From Hyphomicrobiaceae bacterium (GTDB lineage Bacteria > Pseudomonadota > Alphaproteobacteria > Rhizobiales > Methyloligellaceae): a stretch of 64,000 nucleotides of DNA. Location of the stretch: positions 930,001 to 994,000 of the forward strand of contig JACKJS010000001.1 of the NCBI GenBank assembly GCA_020637815.1, given 5' to 3'. A model generated the notes under the pieces. The model worked only from the letters and a program-made list of their open reading frames with translations. It had not been told where the DNA came from and made no database searches. Shown here piece after piece: positions 36,625 through 45,654 of this stretch (position 1 is its first letter; the number at the start of each line of letters is the position of its first letter). A program made the position numbers and the translations under genes.

Positions 36625-37557
36625 ATGATCGATAGATTGGAATTCCTCATCACGCTCTCACGGGAGCGCCATTTCGGCCACGCCGCGGAAGCCTGCGGGG
36701 TGAGCCAGCCTACATTTTCTAATGGTATCAAACAGTTAGAAGACTCTCTGGGAGTCCTTCTCGTGGAGCGCGGCTCGCGCTTCCGCGGGTTCACGCCGGA
36801 GGGCGAGCGGGTGTTGGATTGGGCCCGCCGGATCGTGGCCGACACGCGCGCGATGCGGCAGGAAATCGACGCCCTGAAGCATGGTCTTTCCGGACATTTG
36901 CGTATCGCGGCGATCCCGACTGCCCTGCCCGTCGTCGCCATGCTGACAACGCCCTACCAGGCGCATCATCCGGACGTCCGCTTCACCATCCATTCGCGCA
37001 CCTCGATCGAGGTGCTGAGCATGTTGGAGAATCTGGAGGTAGATGCAGGCCTGACCTATCTGGACAACGAACCCTTGGGCCGTGTGCAGGCCATCCCCCT
37101 ATACACCGAACAATACCGCCTGCTTGCCTCCGCCGACGGTCCCCTCGCGGACCGGAACACCGTTACTTGGAAGGACGTGGCGAGCCAGCCCCTCTGCCTC
37201 TTGACGCCCGACATGCAGAATCGGCGGATCGTCGATACACAGCTACGCGAAGCCGGCGCCAATGTCGTCCCTTCGCTCGAATCGGATTCGGTCATCGTCC
37301 TGATTGCACATGTGCGCACGGGGAAATGGGCCAGCGTCATGCCGGCTCAACTAGCCGAAGTGTTGGGTGTGTCGAAAAACGTGCGCTCGATCCCGATCGT
37401 CGGTCCCGAGGTGACGCACTCGATTGGACTCGTGGTTCCACAACGCAACCCCTTAACGCCGCTGATTAATGCGCTGGCTTCGGAGGCCCGGCAACTTGCG
37501 CCTTTGTTGGAAGGCCTCTCGACAATGAAACAGATTCCCGAAAGTTTGGAAGTTTAG
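36625..37557 (+). CDS. LysR-family regulator, probable regulator of the formate dehydrogenase operon
   Basis: A 310-residue LysR-type protein. The N-terminal helix-turn-helix reads 'RLEFLITLSRERHFGHAAEACGVSQPTFSNGIKQLEDSLGVLLVER'. The C-terminal co-inducer domain begins near residue 90 ('LRIAAIPTALPVVAMLTTPYQAHHPDVRFTIHSRTSIEVLSML'). It is 148 bp upstream of fdsG and in the same direction. LysR regulators sit beside fds operons in other alpha- and betaproteobacteria, so control of that operon is the natural reading. The ligand is unknown. Confidence 0.85.
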   Translation: MIDRLEFLITLSRERHFGHAAEACGVSQPTFSNGIKQLEDSLGVLLVERGSRFRGFTPEGERVLDWARRIVADTRAMRQEIDALKHGLSGHLRIAAIPTALPVVAMLTTPYQAHHPDVRFTIHSRTSIEVLSMLENLEVDAGLTYLDNEPLGRVQAIPLYTEQYRLLASADGPLADRNTVTWKDVASQPLCLLTPDMQNRRIVDTQLREAGANVVPSLESDSVIVLIAHVRTGKWASVMPAQLAEVLGVSKNVRSIPIVGPEVTHSIGLVVPQRNPLTPLINALASEARQLAPLLEGLSTMKQIPESLEV

Positions 37558-37657
37558 TCGTCCGAAGACCTTCGTTCCGGGCCCAAAGCGGGCTGCCTGC
37601 GTCTCTAAGTTTATTCAGGAATCCCGATCCGTTAACGGGCTTGCTTTATTGATTTCA

Positions 37658-37671
37658 CGAAAATAATTTCG
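37658..37671 (+). promoter_or_regulatory. Possible LysR operator upstream of fdsG
   Basis: An inverted repeat CGAAA-ATAA-TTTCG lies about 35-48 bp before the fdsG start in an otherwise AT-rich leader. This matches the dyad shape of a LysR box only loosely. Confidence 0.3.
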
Positions 37672-37705
37672 CATCTTTATAACGGCTCAAAAACGCGGTT
37701 AGGCA

Positions 37706-38179
37706 ATGCCGAAATATGAAACATGGGCGCCTGAGCGCGCCAGCGAGATTATTGCGCAGCATCAAGATCAAAAAGGTGCGACGCTTCCCATTCTTCATGC
37801 ATTGCAGGAGGTGTTCGGATACGTTCCGCTGGCGGCGGAACCGCTGATCGCCGATGCTTTGAATATCACCCGTGCAGAAGTGCATGGCTGCGTGACGTTT
37901 TATCACGATTTTCGGCGCGAACCGCCGGGGCGCCGAACGCTGAAGATTTGCCTTGCGGAATCGTGTCAGGCTTCCGGTGGCCGTGCGCTGGCCAAGCGCG
38001 CGAAAGAGAAGCTCGGGGTTGAGATGGGCGGCACGACAGCCGATGCCCGCGTGACCCTCGAACCCGTCTATTGCTTGGGGCTTTGCCATTCGTCTCCCGC
38101 CGCGATGCTGGACAAGGACGTTTACGCGGCTCTGGACGCGGAGCGGCTCGATGAGCTGCTCAAGGAGGCACAGTCTTGA
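37706..38179 (+). CDS. fdsG: NAD-dependent formate dehydrogenase gamma subunit
   Basis: A 157-residue NuoE-like subunit carrying a [2Fe-2S] cluster. The four ligand cysteines are seen in 'CLAESCQASGG' and 'PVYCLGLCHSSPAAML'. The N-terminal helical part 'IIAQHQDQKGATLPILHALQEVFGYVP' is typical. In the Fds complex it passes electrons between FdsA clusters and the flavin of FdsB. Its stop overlaps the TTG start of fdsB by 4 bp, so the two are translationally coupled. Confidence 0.93.
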   Translation: MPKYETWAPERASEIIAQHQDQKGATLPILHALQEVFGYVPLAAEPLIADALNITRAEVHGCVTFYHDFRREPPGRRTLKICLAESCQASGGRALAKRAKEKLGVEMGGTTADARVTLEPVYCLGLCHSSPAAMLDKDVYAALDAERLDELLKEAQS

Positions 38180-39735
38180 CCCGCATTTATATTTCCCGGG
38201 ATTCTGGTGCGCTCGCCGTCGGCGCAGAGTCGGTTGCTAAGCGGTTTGAAAGAGAAGCCACGGAGCGCGGACTCGATCTTGAGATTGTGCGCACGGGCTC
38301 ACGCGGCATGTATTGGCTTGAGCCTTTGGTCGAGGTCGAAACCGACCAAGGCCGCGTGGGATACGGTCCGGTCAAAGCGTCTGAGGTCGGCACTCTTATC
38401 GACGAGGGCATCCTGGCGGCCAAGTCTCACAAGAAATGCATCGGCGTCGTGGACGAATATCCCTGGTTCAAGAACCAGACCCGCCTCACCTTCGCCCGCG
38501 TCGGCATCACCGACCCGCGGTCGTTGAAGGATTATCAGGCGCATGGCGGCTATGCCGGCCTGAAACGTGCCATCGAGGCGGGGCCCGACGCGATTATCGA
38601 GCAGGTACTGACTTCGGGCCTTCGTGGCCGCGGCGGCGCCGGCTTCCCCACCGGGATCAAGTGGCGCACCGTCGCCGATACTCCGCCGCAGCAAAAATAT
38701 ATCGTCTGCAACGCGGACGAAGGCGATAGCGGAACGTTCGCGGATCGCATGATCATGGAGGGCGACCCCTTCGTGCTCATCGAGGGCATGACCATCGCGG
38801 GCATCGCCGTGGGCGCCACCTACGGCTATATCTATGTCCGTTCCGAATATCCCCATTCGATAGAGGCGCTGCGCGCGGCGATCGACGCAGCCCGTGCGGC
38901 CGGGTTCCTCGGCACCAACGTGGCCGGTTCGGGCTATGCCTACGACATGGAGGTCCGCGAGGGCGCGGGCGCCTATGTGTGCGGCGAGGAGACGTCGCTG
39001 CTCGACAGCGTCGAAGGCAAGCGGGGCGAGGTACGGGCGAAACCGCCGCTGCCCGCCCATGTCGGTCTGTTCGGCCAACCGACGATCATCAACAACGTGC
39101 TGTCGCTCGCCACCGTGCCGATCATCATGGACCGGGGCGGCGAGTTCTATCGCGATTTCGGCATGGGCCGGTCGCGCGGCACGATGCCGATCCAGCTTGC
39201 CGGGAACCTCAAATATGGCGGCCTGTACGAGACGGCCTTCGGCATTACGCTCGGCGAGTTGGTCGACGAGATCGGCGGCGGAACGAAGTCGGGCCGGCCG
39301 GTTCGTGCGGTTCAGGTCGGAGGACCGCTAGGCGCTTATTTCCCGCGGTCGTTGTTCGACACGCCGTTCGACTACGAGGCCTTCGCCGCCGCAGACGGCC
39401 TGATCGGCCATGGCGGAGTCGTGGTCTTCGACGACACGGTGGATATGGCGCAACAGGCCCATTTCGCCATGGAGTTCTGCGCCATCGAATCGTGCGGCAA
39501 GTGCACGCCCTGCCGGATTGGCTCCGCCCGCGGCATGGAGGTGATCGACAAGATCATCGCCAACGACAATCGGGCGGCCAATCTCGAGATCCTCGAGGAT
39601 CTCTGCAACACGATGAAGCTTGGCTCTCTCTGCGCGCTGGGAGGGTTTGCTCCCTATCCGGTGATGAGCGCGCTAACCCATTTCCCTGAGGATTTCGGCG
39701 CCGAGAAGAAGCGCCTAGAAGACGCTGCTGAGTGA
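38176..39735 (+). CDS. fdsB: NAD-dependent formate dehydrogenase beta subunit
   Basis: A 519-residue NuoF-like subunit that binds FMN and NAD(H). It starts at a TTG overlapping the fdsG stop. The N-terminal ~110 residues are a thioredoxin-like extension usual for FdsB. The NADH site is in 'GLRGRGGAGFPTGIKWR', the FMN site in 'CNADEGDSGTFADRMIMEGDPF', and a [4Fe-4S] site in 'SCGKCTPCRIGSARG' with the later Cys in 'LCALGGFAPYP'. It reduces NAD+ with electrons from formate. fdsA follows 10 bp later. Confidence 0.95.
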   Translation: MTRIYISRDSGALAVGAESVAKRFEREATERGLDLEIVRTGSRGMYWLEPLVEVETDQGRVGYGPVKASEVGTLIDEGILAAKSHKKCIGVVDEYPWFKNQTRLTFARVGITDPRSLKDYQAHGGYAGLKRAIEAGPDAIIEQVLTSGLRGRGGAGFPTGIKWRTVADTPPQQKYIVCNADEGDSGTFADRMIMEGDPFVLIEGMTIAGIAVGATYGYIYVRSEYPHSIEALRAAIDAARAAGFLGTNVAGSGYAYDMEVREGAGAYVCGEETSLLDSVEGKRGEVRAKPPLPAHVGLFGQPTIINNVLSLATVPIIMDRGGEFYRDFGMGRSRGTMPIQLAGNLKYGGLYETAFGITLGELVDEIGGGTKSGRPVRAVQVGGPLGAYFPRSLFDTPFDYEAFAAADGLIGHGGVVVFDDTVDMAQQAHFAMEFCAIESCGKCTPCRIGSARGMEVIDKIIANDNRAANLEILEDLCNTMKLGSLCALGGFAPYPVMSALTHFPEDFGAEKKRLEDAAE

Positions 39736-39745
39736 GGACACCCCC

Positions 39746-42592
39746 ATGCCACTGAACCCGGAACTCGACTACGGAACACCTGAATCGCCGTCGGAGAAAA
39801 CAGTAACGCTGACCATCGACGGCGCCGAAGTGACGGTGCCCGAGGGAACCTCGATCATGCGCGCCGCGATGGAGCTGGGGACGCAAATCCCGAAGCTCTG
39901 CGCCACGGATATGCTGGACTCCTACGGATCTTGCCGGCTTTGCCTGGTCGAAATCGAGGGCCGCAACGGGACGCCTGCCTCGTGCACCACGCCGGTTGGC
40001 GAGGGCATGGTGGTGAAGACGCAGACTTCACGGCTGAAGCAGCTTCGCAAGGGTGTGATGGAGCTCTATATCTCCGAGCACCCGCTCGATTGCCTAACCT
40101 GCTCGGCCAATGGCGACTGCGAGCTGCAGGACATGGCCGGCGCCGTGGGCCTGCGCGACGTGCGGTACGGCTATGAAGGTGCGCGACATCCCAATCCTGG
40201 CCTCGACGTCTCCAACCCTTACTTCACCTACGAACCGTCCAAGTGCATCGTCTGCTCGCGCTGCGTCCGCGCTTGCGAGGAGGTGCAAGGCACGTTCGCT
40301 CTGACGATCGCCAATCGCGGCTTCAGCTCGGTCGTATCACCGTCGATGGAGGAGAACTTCATCGACTCCGAGTGCGTGTCCTGCGGCGCTTGCGTTCAGG
40401 CTTGCCCCACGGCGACGCTGAACGAGAAGTCCGTGATCGAAACCGGCACCCCGGACAAGGCGGTCGTGACCACATGCGCCTATTGCGGCGTCGGTTGCGC
40501 CTTCCGCGCGGAAATGCGCGGCGACGAGCTGATTCGTATGATCCCCTATAAGGCGGGCAAGGCCAATCACGGCCATTCCTGCGTGAAGGGCCGCTTCGCT
40601 TACGGCTATGCGCAGCATAAGGACCGCATCCTGAACCCGATGATCCGCGAGAAGATCACCGATCCGTGGCGGGAGGTTTCTTGGGAAGAGGCCATCCAGT
40701 ACGCGGCATCGCAGTTCAAGCGTATCCAGGCCAAATACGGCCGTGGCTCCGTGGGCGGCATCACCTCGTCCCGGTGCACCAACGAAGAAACCTTCCTCGT
40801 TCAGAAGCTGGTCCGTACCAGTTTCGGCAACAACAATGTCGACACCTGCGCCCGTGTTTGCCACTCGCCCACCGGCTACGGACTCAACACGACCTACGGC
40901 ACAAGCGCCGGCACGCAGGACTTCGACTCCGTTGACGAGTCCGACGTGATCTTGGTGATCGGCGCCAACCCGACCGACGCTCATCCGGTGTTTGGCTCGC
41001 GTATGAAAAAGCGGCTGCGCGACGGCGCCAAGCTGATCGTTGTCGATCCGCGCAAGATCGATCTGGTCCGCTCGCCACACATCAAGGCGGACTATCACCT
41101 GCCTTTGCGGCCCGGAACCAACGTGGCGGTGGTCACGTCGCTGGCGCATGTTGTCGTCACCGAAGGGTTGATGGACGAGGCATTTATCCGCGAGCGCTGC
41201 GAGTGGGATGAGTTTCAGGAGTGGGTCGCGTTCGTATCCGATCCGCGCCATTCGCCCGAGGCCATCGAGAAGATTTCGGGCGTTCCGGCCGAGGCGATCC
41301 GCGGCGCCGCACGCCTCTATGCGACCGGCGGCAACGCCGCTATCTACTATGGCCTCGGCGTGACCGAGCACAGCCAGGGCTCCACGACGGTGATGGCTAT
41401 TGCCAATCTCGCCATGGCCACCGGCAATGTCGGCCGCAACGGCGTTGGCGTGAACCCCTTGCGCGGTCAGAACAATGTGCAGGGCTCCTGCGACATGGGC
41501 TCCTTCCCGCACGAACTGCCCGGCTACCGGCACATCTCCGAAGGGCATACGGTCGAGATGTTCGAGTCCCTCTGGGGCCGTCCGCTCGATAAGGAGCCGG
41601 GCCTGCGCATCCCCAACATGATCGACGCCGCTCTCGACGGCTCGTTCAAGGGCCTCTACATCCAGGGAGAGGATATTCTCCAATCCGACCCGAACACCCA
41701 GCACATGGCCGCCGGCCTTGCCGCGATGGAATGCGTGGTGGTGCAGGACCTGTTCCTGGTCGAGACGGCGAACTATGCCCATGTGTTCCTTCCAGGTTCG
41801 ACCTTCCTCGAGAAGAACGGCACCTTCACCAATGCCGAACGCCGCATTCAGCTGGTCCGCAAGGTGATGGCGCCGATCAACGGCTACGAGGACTGGGAGA
41901 TTACCCAAATGCTGTCCAACGCTTTGGGCTATCCGATGCACTACGATCATCCCTCGCAGATTATGGATGAGATCGCGCGTCTGACCCCGACCTTCGCCGG
42001 CGTCTCCTTCGCGAGGATCGACGAGCTAGGCTCGGTGCAGTGGCCGTGCAACGAGGCGGCGCCGGAAGGCACGCCGATCATGCATGTCAACGGGTTCGTG
42101 CGTGGCAAGGGCAAGTTCGTCATCACCGAGTATGTCGCGACGGACGAGAAGTCCGGTCCGCGGTTCCCGCTGCTGCTCACCACCGGCCGCATCCTGACGC
42201 AATACAATGTCGGCGCGCAGACGCGGCGCACGGACAATGTGGTCTGGCATGAGGCGGATCGTCTCGAGATCCATCCGTTCGATGCCGAAAACCACGGAGT
42301 CCGCGACGGAGACTGGGTGAAGATCACCAGCCGTACCGGCGAGACGACTTTGCGGGCGCTCGTCACCGAGCGCGTGGCGCCTGGCGTCGTCTACACCACG
42401 TTCCATCATCCGACGACGCAGGTGAACGTGGTGACGACCGAGTTCTCCGACTGGGCCACCAACTGCCCCGAATACAAGGTGACGGCCGTTCAGGTCGCGC
42501 CGTGCAATGGGCCGTCCGAATGGCAGGAGGAGTACGAGGAACTATCGAAGGCCGCACGCCGCATCGCGGAGCCTTTGGAGGCGGCGGAGTAA
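39746..42592 (+). CDS. fdsA: NAD-dependent formate dehydrogenase alpha (molybdenum) subunit
   Basis: A 948-residue catalytic subunit that oxidises formate to CO2 at a bis-MGD molybdenum centre. The N-terminus carries a [2Fe-2S] ferredoxin domain (C52, C63, C66, C80), a His-Cys3 cluster (H112, C116, C119, C125), two ferredoxin [4Fe-4S] motifs ('CIVCSRCVRACEEVQG' and 'CVSCGACVQACPT') and a CxxCxxxC cluster 'CAYCGVGC'. The metal ligand is Cys372 in 'ARVCHSPT', equivalent to selenocysteine in E. coli FdhF, so this is the Cys form. The C-terminal molybdopterin-binding domain is complete. Confidence 0.96.
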   Translation: MPLNPELDYGTPESPSEKTVTLTIDGAEVTVPEGTSIMRAAMELGTQIPKLCATDMLDSYGSCRLCLVEIEGRNGTPASCTTPVGEGMVVKTQTSRLKQLRKGVMELYISEHPLDCLTCSANGDCELQDMAGAVGLRDVRYGYEGARHPNPGLDVSNPYFTYEPSKCIVCSRCVRACEEVQGTFALTIANRGFSSVVSPSMEENFIDSECVSCGACVQACPTATLNEKSVIETGTPDKAVVTTCAYCGVGCAFRAEMRGDELIRMIPYKAGKANHGHSCVKGRFAYGYAQHKDRILNPMIREKITDPWREVSWEEAIQYAASQFKRIQAKYGRGSVGGITSSRCTNEETFLVQKLVRTSFGNNNVDTCARVCHSPTGYGLNTTYGTSAGTQDFDSVDESDVILVIGANPTDAHPVFGSRMKKRLRDGAKLIVVDPRKIDLVRSPHIKADYHLPLRPGTNVAVVTSLAHVVVTEGLMDEAFIRERCEWDEFQEWVAFVSDPRHSPEAIEKISGVPAEAIRGAARLYATGGNAAIYYGLGVTEHSQGSTTVMAIANLAMATGNVGRNGVGVNPLRGQNNVQGSCDMGSFPHELPGYRHISEGHTVEMFESLWGRPLDKEPGLRIPNMIDAALDGSFKGLYIQGEDILQSDPNTQHMAAGLAAMECVVVQDLFLVETANYAHVFLPGSTFLEKNGTFTNAERRIQLVRKVMAPINGYEDWEITQMLSNALGYPMHYDHPSQIMDEIARLTPTFAGVSFARIDELGSVQWPCNEAAPEGTPIMHVNGFVRGKGKFVITEYVATDEKSGPRFPLLLTTGRILTQYNVGAQTRRTDNVVWHEADRLEIHPFDAENHGVRDGDWVKITSRTGETTLRALVTERVAPGVVYTTFHHPTTQVNVVTTEFSDWATNCPEYKVTAVQVAPCNGPSEWQEEYEELSKAARRIAEPLEAAE

Positions 42593-42632
42593 TCTCCGCC
42601 CCTCACCTCATCCAACGGAGAGCCTCAAGCTT

Positions 42633-42887
42633 ATGAAGCCCGAAAATCTCGTCCATATGGCAAACCAGATCGGCAAATTCTTCCAATATCAACGGAAGGA
42701 CGAGATCGTTCCCGGCATCGCCAACCACATTCGGAAATTCTGGGAACCCCGTATGCGCACCGCGATCTTCGCCTATATCGATCAAGGCGGAGACGGACTC
42801 GATCCACTCGTCAAAGAGGCGCTCGTCCATCTCAAGGAGAGACGAGAGGTGACCGAGACGAGCTTCCGGGGCACAGAAGCATCGTAA
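42633..42887 (+). CDS. fdsD: Formate dehydrogenase delta subunit
   Basis: An 84-residue protein starting at the ATG at 42633 (MKPENLVHMANQIGKFFQYQ). Text such as 'IANHIRKFWEPRMRTAIFAYIDQGGDGLDPLVKEAL' matches the FdsD family, a small subunit needed for full activity of molybdenum FdsABG. It follows fdsA by 40 bp. The sulfurtransferase gene fdsC (fdhD), normally between fdsA and fdsD, is missing from this operon and must be elsewhere. Confidence 0.92.
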   Translation: MKPENLVHMANQIGKFFQYQRKDEIVPGIANHIRKFWEPRMRTAIFAYIDQGGDGLDPLVKEALVHLKERREVTETSFRGTEAS

Positions 42888-42977
42888 GATACGTGCTTCT
42901 GTCGGCCCCGTTCGCGTCGCCCCGGCGTGCGTGCCCTCGATGCGGGCCCGTGCTGAGGTAGGGTCTGAATCTAAGGT

Positions 42978-43967
42978 CTAGACGTCCGGCTTGCCCGGCA
43001 TTACCGCGACGCCCCAAGGCAGACGTCCCACCGGCACGGATTTCGTGGCTTTCAACGTGTCCACGTCAATGATGGTCATGTCGTTGGTGAGCCCGTTCGC
43101 GACATAGTACTTCTTGCCGTCGGAGCTGAGTTCGCCGTGCCAGGGACGCTGGCCGACCAGGATATAGTCGACAACTTCCTTCTTCGCGGTGTCGATGACC
43201 GCGACGCGATTGGACGGTCCCAGCGGCACCAACATCATTTTGCCGTCGCGAATGAAGTCCATGCCGACCGGTTGAAGCTGCTCGGGACGAACGCCGGGCA
43301 CCTCGAAGCCAATCTTCTTGGTGATCTCCCAGGTCGCCGGATCGATCACCGAAATAGTGCCGCCAACCTCTGAAGAAACCCAAAGCTCCTTGCCGTCCTT
43401 ACTCCACTTCGCCTCGCGCGGTCGCGAGTCGACCAGGACGTTGGCGATCAGCGTGTGGGTTGCGTTGTCGATGATGTGGGCCATGCTCGTGCTTTCCGAG
43501 GTGGCCGCGGTGTATTTGTTGTCGGGACTCACGGCCATGCCTTCGGGCTCGACGCCCACAGGCACTTCAGCCAGAACCTCGCCCGTTGCGATATCCATGA
43601 TCGTAACGAGGCTGTCGTCCTCGTTGGCGATGTAGATGATCTTCCCATCCGGATCGACGTCCATCAGTTCTGGATCAGGACCGCTTTCCAACTGGCGGGT
43701 GATTTTGAGCGTTTTGGTGTCAATGACGTCGATGATGTCGCCGTCGCCTGCCGCCACGAATAGCTCCTTGAAGTCTGGGCTCAAGACGATGCCGCGCGGC
43801 CGGCGGGCAGTTTTGATGGTGTCGATCGTCTTCAGGGTCTCGCCGTCGACGACAGTGATCGTGTTGTCTTTTTCGTTGGACACGAAGATCGTTTCGGCAT
43901 GCGCCACGGAGGCTGAGCCTAGAAGGAGCGCTGTCGCGCAAGCGGTAGCAAGGCTGAAGCGTTTCAT
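42978..43967 (-). CDS. PQQ-pathway-associated YVTN beta-propeller protein
   Basis: A 329-residue periplasmic propeller. The signal peptide MKRFSLATACATALLLGSAS is cleaved near AHA. Repeats of the YVTN type follow, for example 'ETIFVSNEKDNTITVVDGETLKTIDTI', 'KIIYIANEDDSLVTIMDIATGEVLAEV' and 'KYYVANGLTNDMTIIDVDTLK'. This arrangement matches the propeller family found next to PQQ alcohol dehydrogenases. The biochemical role is unknown. It lies 20 bp after the first binding-protein gene, so the two are likely co-transcribed. It converges with fdsD. Confidence 0.88.
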   Translation of the reverse strand: MKRFSLATACATALLLGSASVAHAETIFVSNEKDNTITVVDGETLKTIDTIKTARRPRGIVLSPDFKELFVAAGDGDIIDVIDTKTLKITRQLESGPDPELMDVDPDGKIIYIANEDDSLVTIMDIATGEVLAEVPVGVEPEGMAVSPDNKYTAATSESTSMAHIIDNATHTLIANVLVDSRPREAKWSKDGKELWVSSEVGGTISVIDPATWEITKKIGFEVPGVRPEQLQPVGMDFIRDGKMMLVPLGPSNRVAVIDTAKKEVVDYILVGQRPWHGELSSDGKKYYVANGLTNDMTIIDVDTLKATKSVPVGRLPWGVAVMPGKPDV

Positions 43968-43987
43968 GAGGATCCCTTTGCAGATGC

Positions 43988-45280
43988 TTACTTAAATTTG
44001 CACTTGGATTCGGGCTTATCAAAACCGAGCGTGTCGGTAACGTACTTTGGATGCAGGAATCCTTCCTGCGGCGACGTCGTCACGGGTACGCGCGTACCGC
44101 CACCAAGAATGATCGGCTGACGGAGCTGGTGGTCCCATGTCCGGAAGTTCATGGCTTGCCCCTTATAGGCAGCGAGCTTGAAATCGTCCGAGAGCATGTA
44201 GGCCTTTACCTCTTTTGGATCGACACTCCCAGTGTTCTTGAGTGTGTCGGACAGCGAGCGGAAGGCGATCCAGGCGAGGTAGTCTCGCTCAACCGGCTGC
44301 CGCTTCGCAAGCTTTGGTAGCGCATTCTGGAACCGCATGGCGCCGTATTCCGTGTAGGACGGATCCCACGCAAGTGCTTGCAAGCCTTGCGTTCCCACTA
44401 CGGGCCGCGGGCTATAGGTACGGTAGGCCAGGTAGTCGCCGAAATCGTCATCGCTGTTGACGACCCAAACGATGTCATGCTCGGGAGCGCGCTGGGTCTC
44501 CTCGGCCATCTGCGTTTGGATTTGCTGGTGGCCGGAGTCCAGGTTCCGGGCGCCGGGCGGCAATTTATAGAGATGATCCTCGACGACTTTCCCGCCAAAC
44601 CGCCCCGCTGCGCGTTTCACCTGCGCCGCATAGTCCTGATCCTTGCCGGTGTCGCGGCGGATGAGGAACCAGCGCGGCCATTTCTTCCAGATCATGTACT
44701 GCGCGATCGCGTCCGCGCGCTGAGCATAGTCAGGTGCGATATGGAAGACGTTTCGGCGGCACTCCTCCTGGCGCAGTTTGGTCGCGCTGGAGCGGACATT
44801 CATGAAGATGGCGTCCTTGGCTTCGGGTAGATCGGCCACCGTCAGGAGATCCTCCGGCTCGAGGTCGGCAAGGAAGAATCGGTGGCCCGCCGCCAGCGCT
44901 TCCTTGGCCTGTGCGACGACATCTCCGTCCTCCGGAACGATACCCTCCTCCAATTCGAACCTGTTGCCGAGGAACGACCCGGCCTGGTTCGCGTCGTTCA
45001 GGGCCAGCCGTGCGCCTTGGACGCCTTTGTCTTCGATGACCTCTTCGGCATAGGAAAGCGGCAACGGTTCCTCGTATTTCTTGCCGAGATAGTACGCGCG
45101 CATCAGCTTCTTCTCACCGGCGGCCGGCACCGCGGCGCTTTTGGCTTTCGGCGGCTCGCCGGCATCTTCCGCGAGCCCGGGAAACGTCCCAGCCATCGTC
45201 AATGCCGACAGGAACGCCACAAAGGTCATCCCCAACCGGCCGGTGCGCCACCGCAGGGGAACACGCAAACTCAGAATCAT
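43988..45280 (-). CDS. ABC-type periplasmic binding protein of PQQ methanol-oxidation loci (copy 1)
   Basis: A 430-residue exported protein with a Leu/Ala-rich signal sequence in residues ~15-37. The mature part is a type I periplasmic binding fold of the branched-chain-amino-acid-binding kind. It contains 'MRAYYLGKKYEEPLPLSYAEEV', 'GHRFFLADLEPEDLLTVADLPEA' and 'IWKKWPRWFLIRRDTGKDQDYA'. It belongs to the binding-protein family linked with PQQ alcohol dehydrogenases. It is a close paralogue of the next gene upstream, and both end in 'ESKCKFK'. No permease or ATPase gene is in the cluster, so it may act as a sensor or chaperone instead of in transport. Confidence 0.85.
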   Translation of the reverse strand: MILSLRVPLRWRTGRLGMTFVAFLSALTMAGTFPGLAEDAGEPPKAKSAAVPAAGEKKLMRAYYLGKKYEEPLPLSYAEEVIEDKGVQGARLALNDANQAGSFLGNRFELEEGIVPEDGDVVAQAKEALAAGHRFFLADLEPEDLLTVADLPEAKDAIFMNVRSSATKLRQEECRRNVFHIAPDYAQRADAIAQYMIWKKWPRWFLIRRDTGKDQDYAAQVKRAAGRFGGKVVEDHLYKLPPGARNLDSGHQQIQTQMAEETQRAPEHDIVWVVNSDDDFGDYLAYRTYSPRPVVGTQGLQALAWDPSYTEYGAMRFQNALPKLAKRQPVERDYLAWIAFRSLSDTLKNTGSVDPKEVKAYMLSDDFKLAAYKGQAMNFRTWDHQLRQPIILGGGTRVPVTTSPQEGFLHPKYVTDTLGFDKPESKCKFK

Positions 45281-45654
45281 ATCTCGAACGTTTCCGTAGC
45301 TGGTTGTCGTCGGAAGGCATTGCGCCGTTCTGTCTCAGACCTTCCAACGCTTGACCGTCCGCGTCATATCCAGCGGGACACCGTTCACTCGTCTCGTGGG
45401 CAACGCTCGGTCAACCGTGAAGGCTCAATTCACAAATTGGTACGGAGACCTCACCGAACCAATGCCAAGCGTTAGCAATCTTTGTTGCCAATAGCCGCCG
45501 TGTGCGACAGGACCGCGATACCCAACCCGGGTCGTGGCGCGCGTTCCAAATACGTGCGAACGCGGTGTAACGCAGCGCTATCGGCCGGATCGCCGCCGTG
45601 GCGCACGCGGCAGTAGACCGCCAGCGCCTGTACCGGCATCTCCTTCGCCGGAGA
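45281..45654. other. Spacer between the two binding-protein paralogues
   Basis: About 370 bases without a convincing gene. It should hold the promoter of copy 1. No strong hairpin or repeat is evident. Confidence 0.4.

Noticed and set aside
40337..41950. 537-residue minus-strand frame opposite fdsA
   Set aside because: Antisense to fdsA, with no recognisable protein features.
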